Assembly: GCF_027744825.2 (NCBI RefSeq)
Contig: NC_071345.1
Coordinates: 2,987,501-3,051,500, forward strand
Direction: 5' to 3'
Source of the DNA: Synchiropus splendidus
Taxonomy: Eukaryota; Chordata; Actinopteri; Syngnathiformes; Callionymidae
DNA: 64,000 nucleotides
Positions 49,178 to 58,984 of this stretch are shown here, one piece after another. The first letter of the stretch is position 1, and the number at the start of each line of letters is the position of its first letter. A model generated the notes under the pieces. The model was not told the origin of the DNA. It saw nothing but the letters and a program-made list of their open reading frames with translations, and ran no database searches. Position numbers and translations under genes: made by a program.

Positions 49178-49441
49178 CGAGAAAGAAACGTCCCCGTTTC
49201 ACCGCATGAAAAGGCAATACCATTCCAAACACTGTGCCCACAGAAATACAATGAATATATATATACACATATGCACACAATCACTTAGAACCTTGGTATT
49301 AGGAACTACTACTCCCACCTGTCCCTATATACCAGATTAGCTGATATATGACAGATTTAAAACACACCAAGGAATGATATATGTCTGACAGGTTTGACAT
49401 GAAGCATAACTGTATCTTAACAGAACATTAACAGAACACCA

Positions 49442-52400
49442 TTAAGACATAACAAAGTTATCAAAGTGGGATGGGACCCTAACTCGTCTCCCTGCACGAG
49501 TCACAGCCTGAGGAGGCCCCCTTGTGGCATTCTCCGGAATGGGGTTATCACTCTCCATCCCAACATTTTCAATGCACTCAGCCTGCTCGTTTTGCTGTGA
49601 AGGCAAAAAAACAATGGGGTTTTCAACAGGAACAGGCAATGTATATGGTTTTAGACGATCATAATGAACAACTTGAGTACGACCGTCCAGCTCGAATGCA
49701 TCACCGATTTGATAGGTCAATCCTGTTTCTCCCTGCGTTTCACACACAGACATGACACGATATGGACCTTTCCAATGTGCAGCAAGTTTCAAACGACCCT
49801 CTGTCGGATTGTTCAACCACACCAAATCCCCAACAGCATATGAATGATGTCTAACTGTTGAGTCATAATACAGTTTCTGTTCCTCATGGGCGACCATATT
49901 GTTTAGCCGGGCCACCTTGAACGCAGTGTTAAGTTTCAATGCTAATGAGGTGACAAAGTCAGGGTGCGTCAGCCCCTGATGTTGTCGACCAATTGGCACG
50001 AGCATATCCATGGGTGTTCTAGCCTCCCTTCCGTGTGTCAGGTAAAAAGGAGTGAAGCGTGTTGATGCATGGACTGAAGTGTTGTACGCAAACGCCACAT
50101 GTTTCACGAAGTCATCCCATTCACCACCACAGTCAAGCAATGCTCTGGCCAGTTGGTTGATGAGAGTCCTGTTAAAACGTTCAACCATGCCATCCGATTT
50201 CGGATTATAAGGGCAGGTGCGTGTCTTCTTGATACCCAAAAGCATGCACAGTTTTTGGACAACCTCTGATTCAAACTGTCTACCTTGATCACTATGCAGA
50301 ACTTCTGGAACCCCATGTGCCAGCACATAATCCTCGAATAAGCAGCCAGCAACAGTCTGAGCCGTTTGATTAGCCAGAGCATATAGATTGACATATTTAG
50401 TGAAATAATCTTCCACCACCAGCACATATCTATTGCCCTTTGAAGTTACAGGTAATTCAAGAATGTCCATCGCCACCCTCTGAAAAGGCCGTCCTGTTTG
50501 TACACCCCCCATGGGCGCACGATGCTTCGGTGTAGGAGTTTTGCGAGTCTGACAGGGAACACATTGTTCGCACCACTGACGAATGTCCTTAAACATGTAA
50601 GGCCAATAGCAGGAGACTCTCGCTTTCTCCCAAACTCTGTCAGCCCCAAAATGTGCTGCTAACGGACCACCATGTAGTTGCTTTAATACCTCCTCCACCA
50701 TTGAGGAGGGAATCACTACTTGGCAGAGAGCCTCGCCAGTGAGTGAAGATGTCAAAGACCGGCAGAGCAGACCATCCTGGAGTGACAAGCGTGAAAACTC
50801 TGTCCACAACTTACGCAACCATCGTGAACTGCCCCTCATCTGCAACCTCGTAGGCCGGGACACATTCTCAGAAATCCATTTCACAACGACTCGGATATCT
50901 GGATCAGACTGTTGGCGCTGAATCAGAATATTTCTGTCAATAGAAAGTTCTTGTTGGAAAGAACTTGGCACGTCTGTTAGTTCATCAGCATTCAGCTCTG
51001 CATTTAGCGAAGCATCCGCTGAAGGGTCCAATAATGCCGCATCAACAGGAGAAGATTCCTCATCCGGTTGAGTCATGACATAATTCACCCCTGATGAGAC
51101 TTGCGGTGAGAAACCACCCTCAACCACACACGACCTGACTTGAGGGCGTCTCGACAGAGCATCTGCATTAATATTCAACTCTCCTTTTTTGTATTTGAGG
51201 ACCCAGTTAAATGGATCCAGCTCCAGAATCCACCTAGCCCTCTTTCCAGACGGATCTTTATCAATGGCCATAGTACGAAGGTTCAATAGCGGTCTGTGGT
51301 CAGTGAAGATTGTGAACTCTGCCGACCCCAAGTAATGTCTAAACTGACGCACCGCCCACACAATCGCCCACAACTCCCTATCAAATGTAGACCAGCGTTT
51401 CTCAGTGGAGGTTAGTGCTTGACTAGCATAAGCAACCACTCCTTCTAACCCATCATGATCCTGAGCTAGTACTGCCCCCACAGCCATCAAAGACGCATCA
51501 GTGTACACCTTGAAAGGAAGTGTAAAGTCAGGCATCAATACCACAGGCGGAGACGTCAACACTTTTCTGAGATATTGAAAAGCAGCATCACATTCGGGAG
51601 TCCAGTTGAAGGGTGTGTCTTTGCAAGTCAGTTTATGAAGTGGAGCTGCATGCAAAGCAAAGTCTTTCACAAAACGTCTATAATATGAACATAATCCGAC
51701 AAAAGCCCTGACTTCTGTAGGATTTTGGGGTGTGGGCCATGAACAGACCTTTTCAACATTACGGGGATCAGGCTGGAGCCCCTGATTCGATACCACATGT
51801 CCTAGGAACACCACATGGTTTTGTGCAAAATGACACTTGCTAGGATTCAGCTTCAGTCCTGCCTTTTGAATCCGGGACAATACCTCACGCAGAGTCAACA
51901 GGTGATGCTCGAAGGTAGGACTGTACACCAGCACATCATCCAGGTAAACCATACACACCTGCCATGGCAACCCTCTCAACACCAACTCCATCATGCGTTG
52001 AAACGTAGCAGGAGCGTTGGTCAAGCCCATAGGCATCGAGCGCCATTGATAGAGGCCCCTGCCGGTGGAAAATGCTGTCTTTTCTCTGTCTTCTTCCGCC
52101 ACCTCAACTTGCCAGTAACCATTTGCAAAGTCCAATGTGCTGAACCAGCAAGCGCCAGCCAATGCATCCAGTGTATCATCCACCCTGGGAAGAGGATGAG
52201 AGTCTCTTATGGTGATACTGTTCAGGCGACGATAATCAATACAAAACCTCCAGTCGCCATTCTTTTTCTTCACCAACACTACAGGTGAGGCCCACGGACT
52301 GCAGCTCTCCTCAATAACCCCCTGAGACAAAAGGGTCGCCACCTGGTTGTCAATCTCCTTTCTCTTCTCCGGTGAAGTTCTGTAAGCTTGTTGCCGAAGT

Positions 52401-53365
52401 GGGGCATGATTACCAGTTCTAATATGGTGTTTTACCAGTGAACATTTACCTGCCACAGCTTTCGATACATTAAAGATGTCCTGGAACTCTTCAAGTAATT
52501 CCATCAACTGGATCTTCTGATGCCCCTCAGCTGGAGATTCCCGTAATGACTCCATAATACGGTCTTTATTTGGCATCACTGCTTCAGCCACACAAAGAGG
52601 TTGTGGAAGTGACAGCACTTCGGTCTCGTTCCTTGAAAAAAACTCACCAAGGTGCATGCCTTTCTTCAACACCATGTCTTGATCTGTTGGATTCAAGATT
52701 CTTGCAGTGGTGACTCCATCTTTTACGTGAGTAACGGTATGAGCCACAACACATTCACATGTAGAAGGTAAGTTAGGGGATAGATACCCCACAAAGTCCA
52801 TGTTCTTATCTCTACCCACAGCAGCAGAAACACTTACTGGCAGGAGTGTCTCACTGAGGGGAGGCAAAGTCACGTCCGATGATACTGAGACATTGCAACA
52901 TAAAGGGATCAAGTCCTTGTCCTGCATAAGGGGGACGACCACATCCCATAACTGTAGTCTTTGATGGGTATAATCCAAAAGAGCGTGATTCAAAATAAGG
53001 AAGTCCAGTCCAAGTATTGCAGATTGGGATGACTCTCTTAGCACGTAAAACCTTTGTTGCCAAGAGTGCTCACCAATGCGCAGAGTCACAGTTATTGAGC
53101 CTAATGTGTCCAGCATCTGTCCATTCACAGCATGAGCCACCACAACAGCAGTCTGTAGGGGTCGTTTGCGCAAAGAAGGAACTGACATGCGAAAATCTGC
53201 ACTAATGAACGACTCAGTGGACCCAGTGTCAACCAAAATGTTCACTTCAGTGCCCTCAACGCTGCCCCTAATATATGACGTGCAGCAGTGTTGCTCCCTG
53301 GAAAGTTGATGCAGGTCTCCATGTAACTCAGGGCCCCTGGTGACCGTAGCTGGTGTCTGGCCCAC
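49442..53365 (-). CDS. pol: Pol: protease, reverse transcriptase, RNase H, integrase
   Basis: Numbering starts at the GTG at 53365-53363, but translation is probably entered by frameshift from gag upstream; the frame is open back past the slippery site. The protease has DTGS at 46-49 and ILGLDF at 117-122. The RT spans about 320-520, with LDFANGYWQ (D412) and YLDD at 474-477. RNase H has TDAS (D623), E664, D689 and D735. The integrase has a zinc-binding H898, H905, C935, C938, and a D967, D1026, E1062 triad with the standard 35-residue D-E gap, followed by HWKGPYRV (GPY/F module) near 1197-1204. The first in-frame ATG is codon 60, after the protease active site, so independent initiation would lose protease. 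All 1,307 codons are intact. Confidence 0.95.
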   Translation of the reverse strand: MGQTPATVTRGPELHGDLHQLSREQHCCTSYIRGSVEGTEVNILVDTGSTESFISADFRMSVPSLRKRPLQTAVVVAHAVNGQMLDTLGSITVTLRIGEHSWQQRFYVLRESSQSAILGLDFLILNHALLDYTHQRLQLWDVVVPLMQDKDLIPLCCNVSVSSDVTLPPLSETLLPVSVSAAVGRDKNMDFVGYLSPNLPSTCECVVAHTVTHVKDGVTTARILNPTDQDMVLKKGMHLGEFFSRNETEVLSLPQPLCVAEAVMPNKDRIMESLRESPAEGHQKIQLMELLEEFQDIFNVSKAVAGKCSLVKHHIRTGNHAPLRQQAYRTSPEKRKEIDNQVATLLSQGVIEESCSPWASPVVLVKKKNGDWRFCIDYRRLNSITIRDSHPLPRVDDTLDALAGACWFSTLDFANGYWQVEVAEEDREKTAFSTGRGLYQWRSMPMGLTNAPATFQRMMELVLRGLPWQVCMVYLDDVLVYSPTFEHHLLTLREVLSRIQKAGLKLNPSKCHFAQNHVVFLGHVVSNQGLQPDPRNVEKVCSWPTPQNPTEVRAFVGLCSYYRRFVKDFALHAAPLHKLTCKDTPFNWTPECDAAFQYLRKVLTSPPVVLMPDFTLPFKVYTDASLMAVGAVLAQDHDGLEGVVAYASQALTSTEKRWSTFDRELWAIVWAVRQFRHYLGSAEFTIFTDHRPLLNLRTMAIDKDPSGKRARWILELDPFNWVLKYKKGELNINADALSRRPQVRSCVVEGGFSPQVSSGVNYVMTQPDEESSPVDAALLDPSADASLNAELNADELTDVPSSFQQELSIDRNILIQRQQSDPDIRVVVKWISENVSRPTRLQMRGSSRWLRKLWTEFSRLSLQDGLLCRSLTSSLTGEALCQVVIPSSMVEEVLKQLHGGPLAAHFGADRVWEKARVSCYWPYMFKDIRQWCEQCVPCQTRKTPTPKHRAPMGGVQTGRPFQRVAMDILELPVTSKGNRYVLVVEDYFTKYVNLYALANQTAQTVAGCLFEDYVLAHGVPEVLHSDQGRQFESEVVQKLCMLLGIKKTRTCPYNPKSDGMVERFNRTLINQLARALLDCGGEWDDFVKHVAFAYNTSVHASTRFTPFYLTHGREARTPMDMLVPIGRQHQGLTHPDFVTSLALKLNTAFKVARLNNMVAHEEQKLYYDSTVRHHSYAVGDLVWLNNPTEGRLKLAAHWKGPYRVMSVCETQGETGLTYQIGDAFELDGRTQVVHYDRLKPYTLPVPVENPIVFLPSQQNEQAECIENVGMESDNPIPENATRGPPQAVTRAGRRVRVPSHFDNFVMS

Positions 53366-53377
53366 AACATCAGCTAC
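53331..53377 (-). promoter_or_regulatory. Predicted H-type pseudoknot stimulating -1 frameshift
   Basis: On the minus strand GTAGCTG (53377-53371) is fully complementary to CAGCTAC (53352-53346), giving stem 1 of 7 bp. GGGCC in its loop (53363-53359) is complementary to GGCCC downstream (53335-53331), giving stem 2 of 5 bp. Linkers are 7, 6 and 10 nt. The structure starts 5 nt after the slippery heptamer, which is the expected distance. The gag stop lies inside stem 1. Complementarity is seen; folding and function are inferred. Confidence 0.6.
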
Positions 53378-54408
53378 TGAGCATTTCCCGACTGATTGCC
53401 CGCTTCCCCTCTCCTGGGAGAAAGAAAACGCACACCTCCCCGTCTCGGAGTGTTTCCACCTGTCGCCTCTGGACTGCGCCGGCTGGGGGACCGGCCTCGG
53501 TCTCCAGCATTATGCACTCTCTCCTGACTGGGTTCCCGGTTCCTTTCCCGCCAGCGCCGGTCGGACAAAGTTGACTGACAGTCCAATTCTCCACAAGTGC
53601 ATCTACACCTTCGTCCACGGTTTGACCACTCACACTCTTTCCTGTTTGCCTGCCTTCTCAATCTGTCATTTTCCTCCATTATTTTCTTCATCTCCACTCT
53701 CATTTCCCTCATCTCATCCAGTAAACGATCCAATGATGACTGTGTACAAATAGAATTCACAGTACCAGCTGCTTGCAGAACAGGGGCGGAGCGTTGATAA
53801 GGGGTCCCGTAATCCATCTTTAGAGCTTCCCTGGCCATCTCGCACCTGCTCGCGATCATCAAAGCTTCTTCCAGATCTGTTGCCCCCTGTTCATGGCACT
53901 TTGCTCTTAAAGCCGGGTCAAGTCCAGCTAAGAACCGGCGGTACTTCTCCTCCCTCTGTGCCACCTGTCCATAGTTTGGGAATGCTTCATGCACGAGTCG
54001 ACTAATGTCCGCAGCATAAACGTCCAAACTCTCACCGGGGGCACGCATCCGGGCGGACAGATTCGTTCTGAAGCGGTCCAGAAAGTAGCCATGACCAAAC
54101 GCCTCCATCAATCTCGCCTTCACGGCCGCATAGTCCCTCTGCACTGCCCTCGGTAGGCTGTCCCACAGTAGGAAGGCAGCTTTCGTCAGTCGAGTTGGCA
54201 AAATGCGACTCAGTTCATCTTCACATTCCTGGTCATTATTCCCAACCAACGCACTCACGGCCACCTCATACTGTCGGACCCAGCATGGGAAGCCCTGCTC
54301 CTCGTCTCCGGCGAAGGGCGGGGGTAGTTCGATGCGAACGTTGCCTGAGTAGTAACGGTCACGGCGTTCGAACTTGGTGTCTGTTGAGTCGTCCACTTGT
54401 TCCCACAT
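53374..54408 (-). CDS. gag: Gag structural protein
   Basis: A 344-codon frame from the first ATG (54408-54406) to TAG (53376-53374). The frame is open nine codons further upstream, after a TAG at 54438-54436, but without an ATG. The N-terminal part has a PPPFAGD motif (about 29-35). A capsid-like, helix-rich retrotransposon-gag region follows, with WDSLPRAVQRDYAAVKARLM at 82-101. A heptad-like stretch, SLDRLLDEMREMRVEMKKIM at 225-244, continues to about 254 and suggests a coiled coil. The C-terminus is Arg/Ser rich and basic, suited to RNA binding, but carries a C-X8-C-X-C-X-C-X4-C cluster (259-277) in place of the usual CCHC knuckle. It overlaps the pol frame at its 3' end. Confidence 0.92.
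   Translation of the reverse strand: MWEQVDDSTDTKFERRDRYYSGNVRIELPPPFAGDEEQGFPCWVRQYEVAVSALVGNNDQECEDELSRILPTRLTKAAFLLWDSLPRAVQRDYAAVKARLMEAFGHGYFLDRFRTNLSARMRAPGESLDVYAADISRLVHEAFPNYGQVAQREEKYRRFLAGLDPALRAKCHEQGATDLEEALMIASRCEMAREALKMDYGTPYQRSAPVLQAAGTVNSICTQSSLDRLLDEMREMRVEMKKIMEENDRLRRQANRKECEWSNRGRRCRCTCGELDCQSTLSDRRWRERNREPSQERVHNAGDRGRSPSRRSPEATGGNTPRRGGVRFLSPRRGEAGNQSGNAQ
53383..53389 (-). promoter_or_regulatory. Slippery heptamer GGGAAAT for -1 frameshifting
   Basis: In the gag frame the ribosome reads G GGA AAT, exactly the X XXY YYZ pattern. Slipping back by one base gives GGG AAA and enters the open pol frame. Gag stop follows two codons later. Pol is in the -1 frame relative to gag, as this site requires. 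The related GGGAAAC heptamer is known to work in retroviruses. Confidence 0.75.
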
Positions 54409-54435
54409 CTTCCTCAGGTCCAAGCTCTCGAACAA

Positions 54436-54568
54436 CTAACGACCTGGCTACACGCGGTATTTTCCTTCCACGTGCTGTCTGAAAACTTCACACTACCTAC
54501 AGCGGTTAGCAGGTGCTAACTCTAACTTCCACACTGCAGCTTAAGCGACGAATTCTCACCCGCACGGT
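54436..54568 (-). other. Retrotransposon 5' leader between PBS and gag
   Basis: About 130 nt of untranslated leader (160 nt to the first gag ATG). The packaging signal would be expected here by analogy, but I see no defining structure. Confidence 0.6.
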
Positions 54569-54586
54569 ATCCCACCGCTGCCACCA
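54569..54586 (-). other. Primer-binding site, complementary to tRNA-Leu 3' end
   Basis: The plus strand reads ATCCCACCGCTGCCACCA, which is the 3' acceptor end of vertebrate tRNA-Leu (UAG/AAG type, ...ATCCCACCGCTGCCA) followed by the post-transcriptional CCA. Element orientation is therefore TGGTGGCAGCGGTGGGAT, one base after the 5' LTR. Presence of CCA shows a primer match rather than a tRNA gene. Confidence 0.88.
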
Positions 54587-54587
54587 A

Positions 54588-54779
54588 TGTAGCCGAGCTG
54601 TTCTGCAGAAGAGGAATTGAGGACTCAAGAACTAGATTGTTTCATTGAACAGCGGCCCCGAACGTTGCCGCTCCTTTATTGTCAACACCAATCAACCGTT
54701 CCACATTTCCGTTACCCCTCCAAAATAAAACGGACCCGCGCGTAGCGACAGAGACAAACAACAAATATAACTCCTTACA
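54588..54779 (-). repeat. 5' LTR (192 bp)
   Basis: Identical to 48972-49163. It would hold the promoter (U3), the RNA start (R) and U5. The R boundaries cannot be read from sequence alone. A TTATATT word lies near the start of the LTR in element orientation, and ATTGG (inverted CCAAT) lies centrally. Confidence 0.97.
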
Positions 54780-54783
54780 TAAT
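54780..54783. other. Target-site duplication, right copy (TAAT)
   Basis: Matches 48968-48971. Joining the two flanks at TAAT gives a continuous A/T-rich host sequence, consistent with a simple insertion. Confidence 0.85.
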
Positions 54784-56186
54784 TAAAAAAAACAATGTAA
54801 ACATTAATGAAATAAAAAAAAGACTTATTAACGCAAGCTAGCAAGTTAGCATTTTGTCAGTAACAGTGCTATGGTGTTGAGCTAGTATTAATTGAACATG
54901 ATGTGGCAATACAACATAAATTAATAAAGAAAAAGCATGAATTGTTGTATCCTTATGATTGGGATATGTATTTAGCACCTCTTTTATTTTGTTTGTTTAT
55001 TTATTTTGCTTAGCAGGTTCACTCTTCTTTGTCTTTCAGTATAGTACGATGTTAGCATAGCAGAAATATTTCAGTGTTGAGAGACACTTTTCTGCTGCAT
55101 GAAAAGTCATATTGAAAAATCATGCCGACATGAAGGTGTTGAGCAGACGCTCATGTTGTCCCCTCACCTTGAAGCTCTCCACCGCTCCTGCAGCTCACCT
55201 CACCACTGCCCTCACTCTTCCCTGACGTCTCCTCTAAATCACTCTTTAGGTGTGACTCATCTACTAGATCCTACCACATCTGCTGGAGCCTGGAAACATC
55301 TGAGCACAAGAAAAATGGCTTTCGTAGCGTATTTAAGTATAATAACTCAAAGAAACGTCATGTATAAAAACTAGAGTAAAGCATTAAAGCGCAGCAATTC
55401 AGCAGGGAAATGAATGGATGAAACTTTGAGTGGCCAAATTGACATTGTAAAAACTGCAGCAATATAATAATAATAATAATAACCTCAAAATGAGCGGGGC
55501 GGGCTTATTAAATAATACATATTGGATTATATTATATATATTATTATTATATTGGATGAAATGTTGGATGGAAATTGGCATCTCTGCGGTTCCTCCTGGG
55601 TTTTCCTGCTGCTTCTGTCTGCTCGGTTAATAAAGTCAGCGCGCGCCCCCTTTAGAGACCCTCGCTGTGTCCATTTGAAAAGGTCAGCAGCCATCGATCG
55701 CCCGCCGCTTCATCCCTGATGAGGGATGAAGATCTCTGGGCAGCTGCAGCCAGGAGGAGGGAGCTTCTGCGCTCTGGCCTGACTGTGTTTGGGACCAGAG
55801 GAGGGGCGACAGGGAGGAGCGTCACTGACCACGTGCGGCCACACGATGGCGCTACTGCACCAGCTGTGAGGCAGGGACCTCTCAGCGCCACAACCCTTTC
55901 CCCAGCCTCTCCCTTGATGGCTAACCTGAACCAGGACTGGGAACCAAACCGGAACCCGATGATAATTGGGGTTTAACCTCAAGTGTCCCCACAAAGTCAT
56001 GTGGTTCTCACAAGGATAGTGTTTTGTCAAGAACCGCAGGGTGGGAAAAACAAGCCCACACTCACACACGCTGCACCAATAAAGATGGATATTTGAAAAC
56101 GAGTTAGAGGAGAGTTTATCAGGTTTAGTGACACCAAGTGTTCCACCTGGTGACTTTCTACAATGTTAGGAAAGTTTGCTGCCAAT
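54784..56186. other. No gene recognised
   Basis: AT-rich near the insertion, with a TAATAATAAT run at about 55462-55482. The CpG-richer part at about 55640-55900 carries overlapping ORFs on both strands, but no domain. Nothing mobile was identified. Confidence 0.42.
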
Positions 56187-56444
56187 TTATGGAAACCTGT
56201 TTTGTTGCATTTGACTTTTCAAGTTTATGAAGTTTGAAGCTTCATTCCAGTTGGAGTGTTTTGAAGTGAATATTTTAGAGGAGCTGGCACACTCTATAAT
56301 CACCACATCATCAGCAAACATCAGGGTCCGTAGAGACGCCTCCCTCCTTTGGAAATGATGAGTGGATCTTTGGATGAGTGGATCAACCGTTGCTTCCGCC
56401 CCGTGGTGTTTGCCTGGGTTCACCTCGCTGTGAAGCCCACCCAC
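56187..56444 (-). pseudogene. LINE reverse-transcriptase fragment (FADD motif)
   Basis: An 85-codon minus-strand frame includes RREASLRTLMFADDVVIIEC. It carries the F/YADD catalytic box of non-LTR reverse transcriptases in its normal context (SLLFADDVVLLA in active relatives). Sequence before and after is diverged, and no other RT blocks are intact. It is a short relic, possibly of the same LINE family seen elsewhere in the window. Confidence 0.62.
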
Positions 56445-56749
56445 ACTGATGAACGTTTGAAAAGTTGGACGGGGTTAAATGGAAGCTGAGGTCCGTCTGG
56501 GAAGACATCTTGCTGAGGTCGATGAGTTCGGACACATTAGCATGCGGCTGCATGTGTCACGGGTGTGAGCCGCCACAGTCTGTGGTCAGAGCTGTCAACA
56601 CCGGAGCACTGACTCCCTCTGCAGGTCTATGACGTGTGAAACACTTCTGTCCACTCAGCTGTGACGTGCACCTGCAGCTTGTCTTCACCAGCTTTTACAC
56701 TGCTTTAATGAGTAACTCAGCGAGACTCACACAACTTCCGTGAACCATT

Positions 56750-57220
56750 GTGACTCCTACCATACCACACCACTACCATCAAACTACAGCTAAAACTACT
56801 GCACTACCACTACTATAAATACTATTTCTACTGCCAGAACAACAAAACTGTTTCTTCCTCCGCTCCCAATACTTCTACTGTTACTTCTAATACTCCTACT
56901 ACGACCACTGGTGCTTCTACTGCTTTTGTAACTACAACAACTACCATGATTCATGGTATTACTACAACAACTGCACAACAACTAAAGCACAACTGCAAGT
57001 ACAACGAAAGCTGTACTACTTGGTTACAGTAAATATCTCCTGGACAAAAACAACAGAAGTAGGAACAACTACATTAAAACTACTCCAGAAACAAAAACAA
57101 CAGACACAGCAGCTACAATAAAAACAAAGACAACAACAAGGGAAACAACAGAAGCTCTGAAATACAAGAGTAAAGCCAACAGCAACAACAAAACGGCGAC
57201 AGAAACAACAACGACGGTGA
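56750..57220. repeat. Degenerate CTA/ACTAC and CAA-rich simple repeats
   Basis: Imperfect CTAC, ACTACCA and TACTAC units occupy about 56755-57000. ACAACA/AAACAAC units occupy about 57040-57210. The ORFs here are low-complexity artefacts, such as poly-Ser on the minus strand. Confidence 0.65.
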
Positions 57221-57223
57221 AGT

Positions 57224-57836
57224 GTGTGATGTGTTTCAGCAGTTGTCGTCCTTCAGAGCTGCACTCGTGCTCGACTGTGTTGCGCGCAGATCGAGGATGT
57301 CGTAACTGGAGTTTATGGTGACTATAAAGCAGAAGCTCACACACACAGCCGAGCTGGTTCTTTGACCCGGCCGTGCCCTGACACAGCGGCAGAAACACAC
57401 TCTGTTGTCCTCCATGACTCTGCCATGACTCACGCGATCTTGAATCAACTTTAACAACCACATGCCGACAGAATACAAACACAACCTGAAGCCAAAGTAG
57501 TGTTTAACTCCGGACCTGGGCTTTATCGGGCCCGGCTCCAGCTCAGTCCCAAAGTGGCATCTTCTTAATCCGGCTGTTGCTGCTGTGAGGACAGGACCTG
57601 GGCAACGTGGGATTATTGTGATTCTTCTCTCCACTGCTCCGTAATCTCAAGAAGGTTACAGAGTTCACCGTGAATTACAAAGGAACAACCGCGCCAAGTT
57701 TTGCTTTTTTACTTTGCACCTTGCTTTTTTTCCCCCCTCAAGGATCTTTCCCCTCAAAACCTGACCTGGTCCTGGATGAGTCTAAACCACCTCCTTCCTC
57801 TGAATCACTCGCCTCGGTTTTCACATTATTCATCTA
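57224..57836. other. No gene recognised
   Basis: Mixed-composition sequence between two low-complexity blocks. The minus-strand ORF at 57236-57634 has no domain. Confidence 0.42.
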
Positions 57837-57839
57837 TTT

Positions 57840-58465
57840 AAAAAAAAAAAAAAAAAGAAATTAATTTTGATAATATTTACACAATGTTTACATTTCTTCT
57901 ACTTCTTTTTTAATTTTATTATTTATTTATTTTACTACACATGCTATTGAACACACCACCAAAATATAAAATACATTTTAATTCATATTTATTTCTCTAT
58001 ATTATATATATATGTATTTAACTTTCTCCCTCCCAGTTGTCCTTGTTTATCCATTTTAATACAATCCTGTTTGATGCTTTCCCTAATTTTGATGATTTTT
58101 TATTTTATTTTGTCTTCCCTTTCAGTATATTTCCTACAAAAAGTGATCCTTCCATTTAGTAATTTACTCAACTCTTTCATGTATCTACTGCCATATTAAT
58201 AACATAATTAAATATTTAAAATAGAAGTATTTCAAAAGTATTTTTAATTCATATTTTGTGTTGATTTTATGTATTATTATTTATATAAATCTATGTATTT
58301 ATTTAAATAAATATATTTTATTTTATTCTATATTTTGGATTTTAATATAAACCTACATAAACCTAAATAAACCTATATGATAATGATAATTTGACAATTT
58401 ATTTATTTATGAAAAAAAAAGCATAATTTCTACTTTCTCACCTTCATATTGTTGGATTATATTTG
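57840..58465. repeat. A-run and AT-rich low-complexity block
   Basis: A 17-base A run starts at 57840. TTTATTTAT and TATTT phrases follow, including ACCTA-type repeats (AAACCTACATAAACCTAAAT) near 58347-58376. Non-coding. Confidence 0.65.
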
Positions 58466-58984
58466 TACTCCGTCTCACTCTTTCAGATTTCGGAGTGAGA
58501 CGGAGGAGGAGGAAGCTGCTGCTGTGTCACCCTGCAGGCTGCGTGGACTGACGTGGGTGAGGCGTCCCTCTGGTCACTGAGTCAGTGGAGCAGCCACACT
58601 GCAGGAACATCAGCCGGACACTTGTGGGCGCTGCGCAGCTTCAGTCCGGACTCTATCAAGATAAGAAAAGAACAGGGCCAGGACCGGAAATGGCGAAGCA
58701 CTGCCTTCAAAATAAAGTCAGACTCGTTCAACGACGTTATGTTACAAACAGAATATTCTTGTTTCGTCTAGTTGTTGGTTTATTCCTATGTATGTATGTA
58801 TGCAAAAAATAACAAATTGATACATAATAATTATTATAGATTCTAGAAATAATGTTTCTCATCATATCATTTCTGTCAAATAAATTATTTCATAAATTCC
58901 ACAGAAATTGTATATCACAAACAGTGCTTTATTTTAACATATTTTGTTTGTTTGTTTTCAATTTTTAAAAATGTGGCCAGTCCA

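Larger units (their letters stand above)
48972..54779 (-). mobile_element. Intact Ty3/gypsy-type LTR retrotransposon (5,808 bp)
   Basis: The full structure is visible on the minus strand: 5' LTR (54588-54779), tRNA-Leu primer-binding site, gag, pol in the -1 frame, purine tract and 3' LTR (48972-49163), flanked by TAAT duplications. The LTRs are identical over 192 bp, and both reading frames are unbroken with catalytic residues in place. The insertion is therefore recent and potentially autonomous. The domain order protease, RT, RNase H, integrase defines the Ty3 type rather than copia or the rearranged Gmr1 group. Only 264 nt separate the pol stop from the purine tract plus junction, so there is no env. 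The integrase ends in a GPY/F-type module without an evident chromodomain. Exact lineage is unresolved. Confidence 0.97.

Noticed and set aside
49178..49441. Possible env or third gene after pol
   Set aside because: Only 264 nt lie between the pol stop and the purine tract. The sole ORF across this stretch is short and featureless, extending into the LTR.
51815..52288. 157-codon plus-strand ORF
   Set aside because: It lies antisense within pol and is a shadow of the conserved RT coding sequence.
53374..54435. Gag start at the TTG at 54435 and Pol start at the GTG at 53365 as true initiation codons
   Set aside because: These are non-ATG codons in a eukaryotic context. Gag has an ATG nine codons in (54408), and Pol is better explained by -1 frameshifting.
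54569..54586. tRNA-like sequence ending in CCA
   Set aside because: Only the 3' acceptor end is present, with an encoded CCA directly beside the LTR. This is a primer-binding site, not a tRNA gene.
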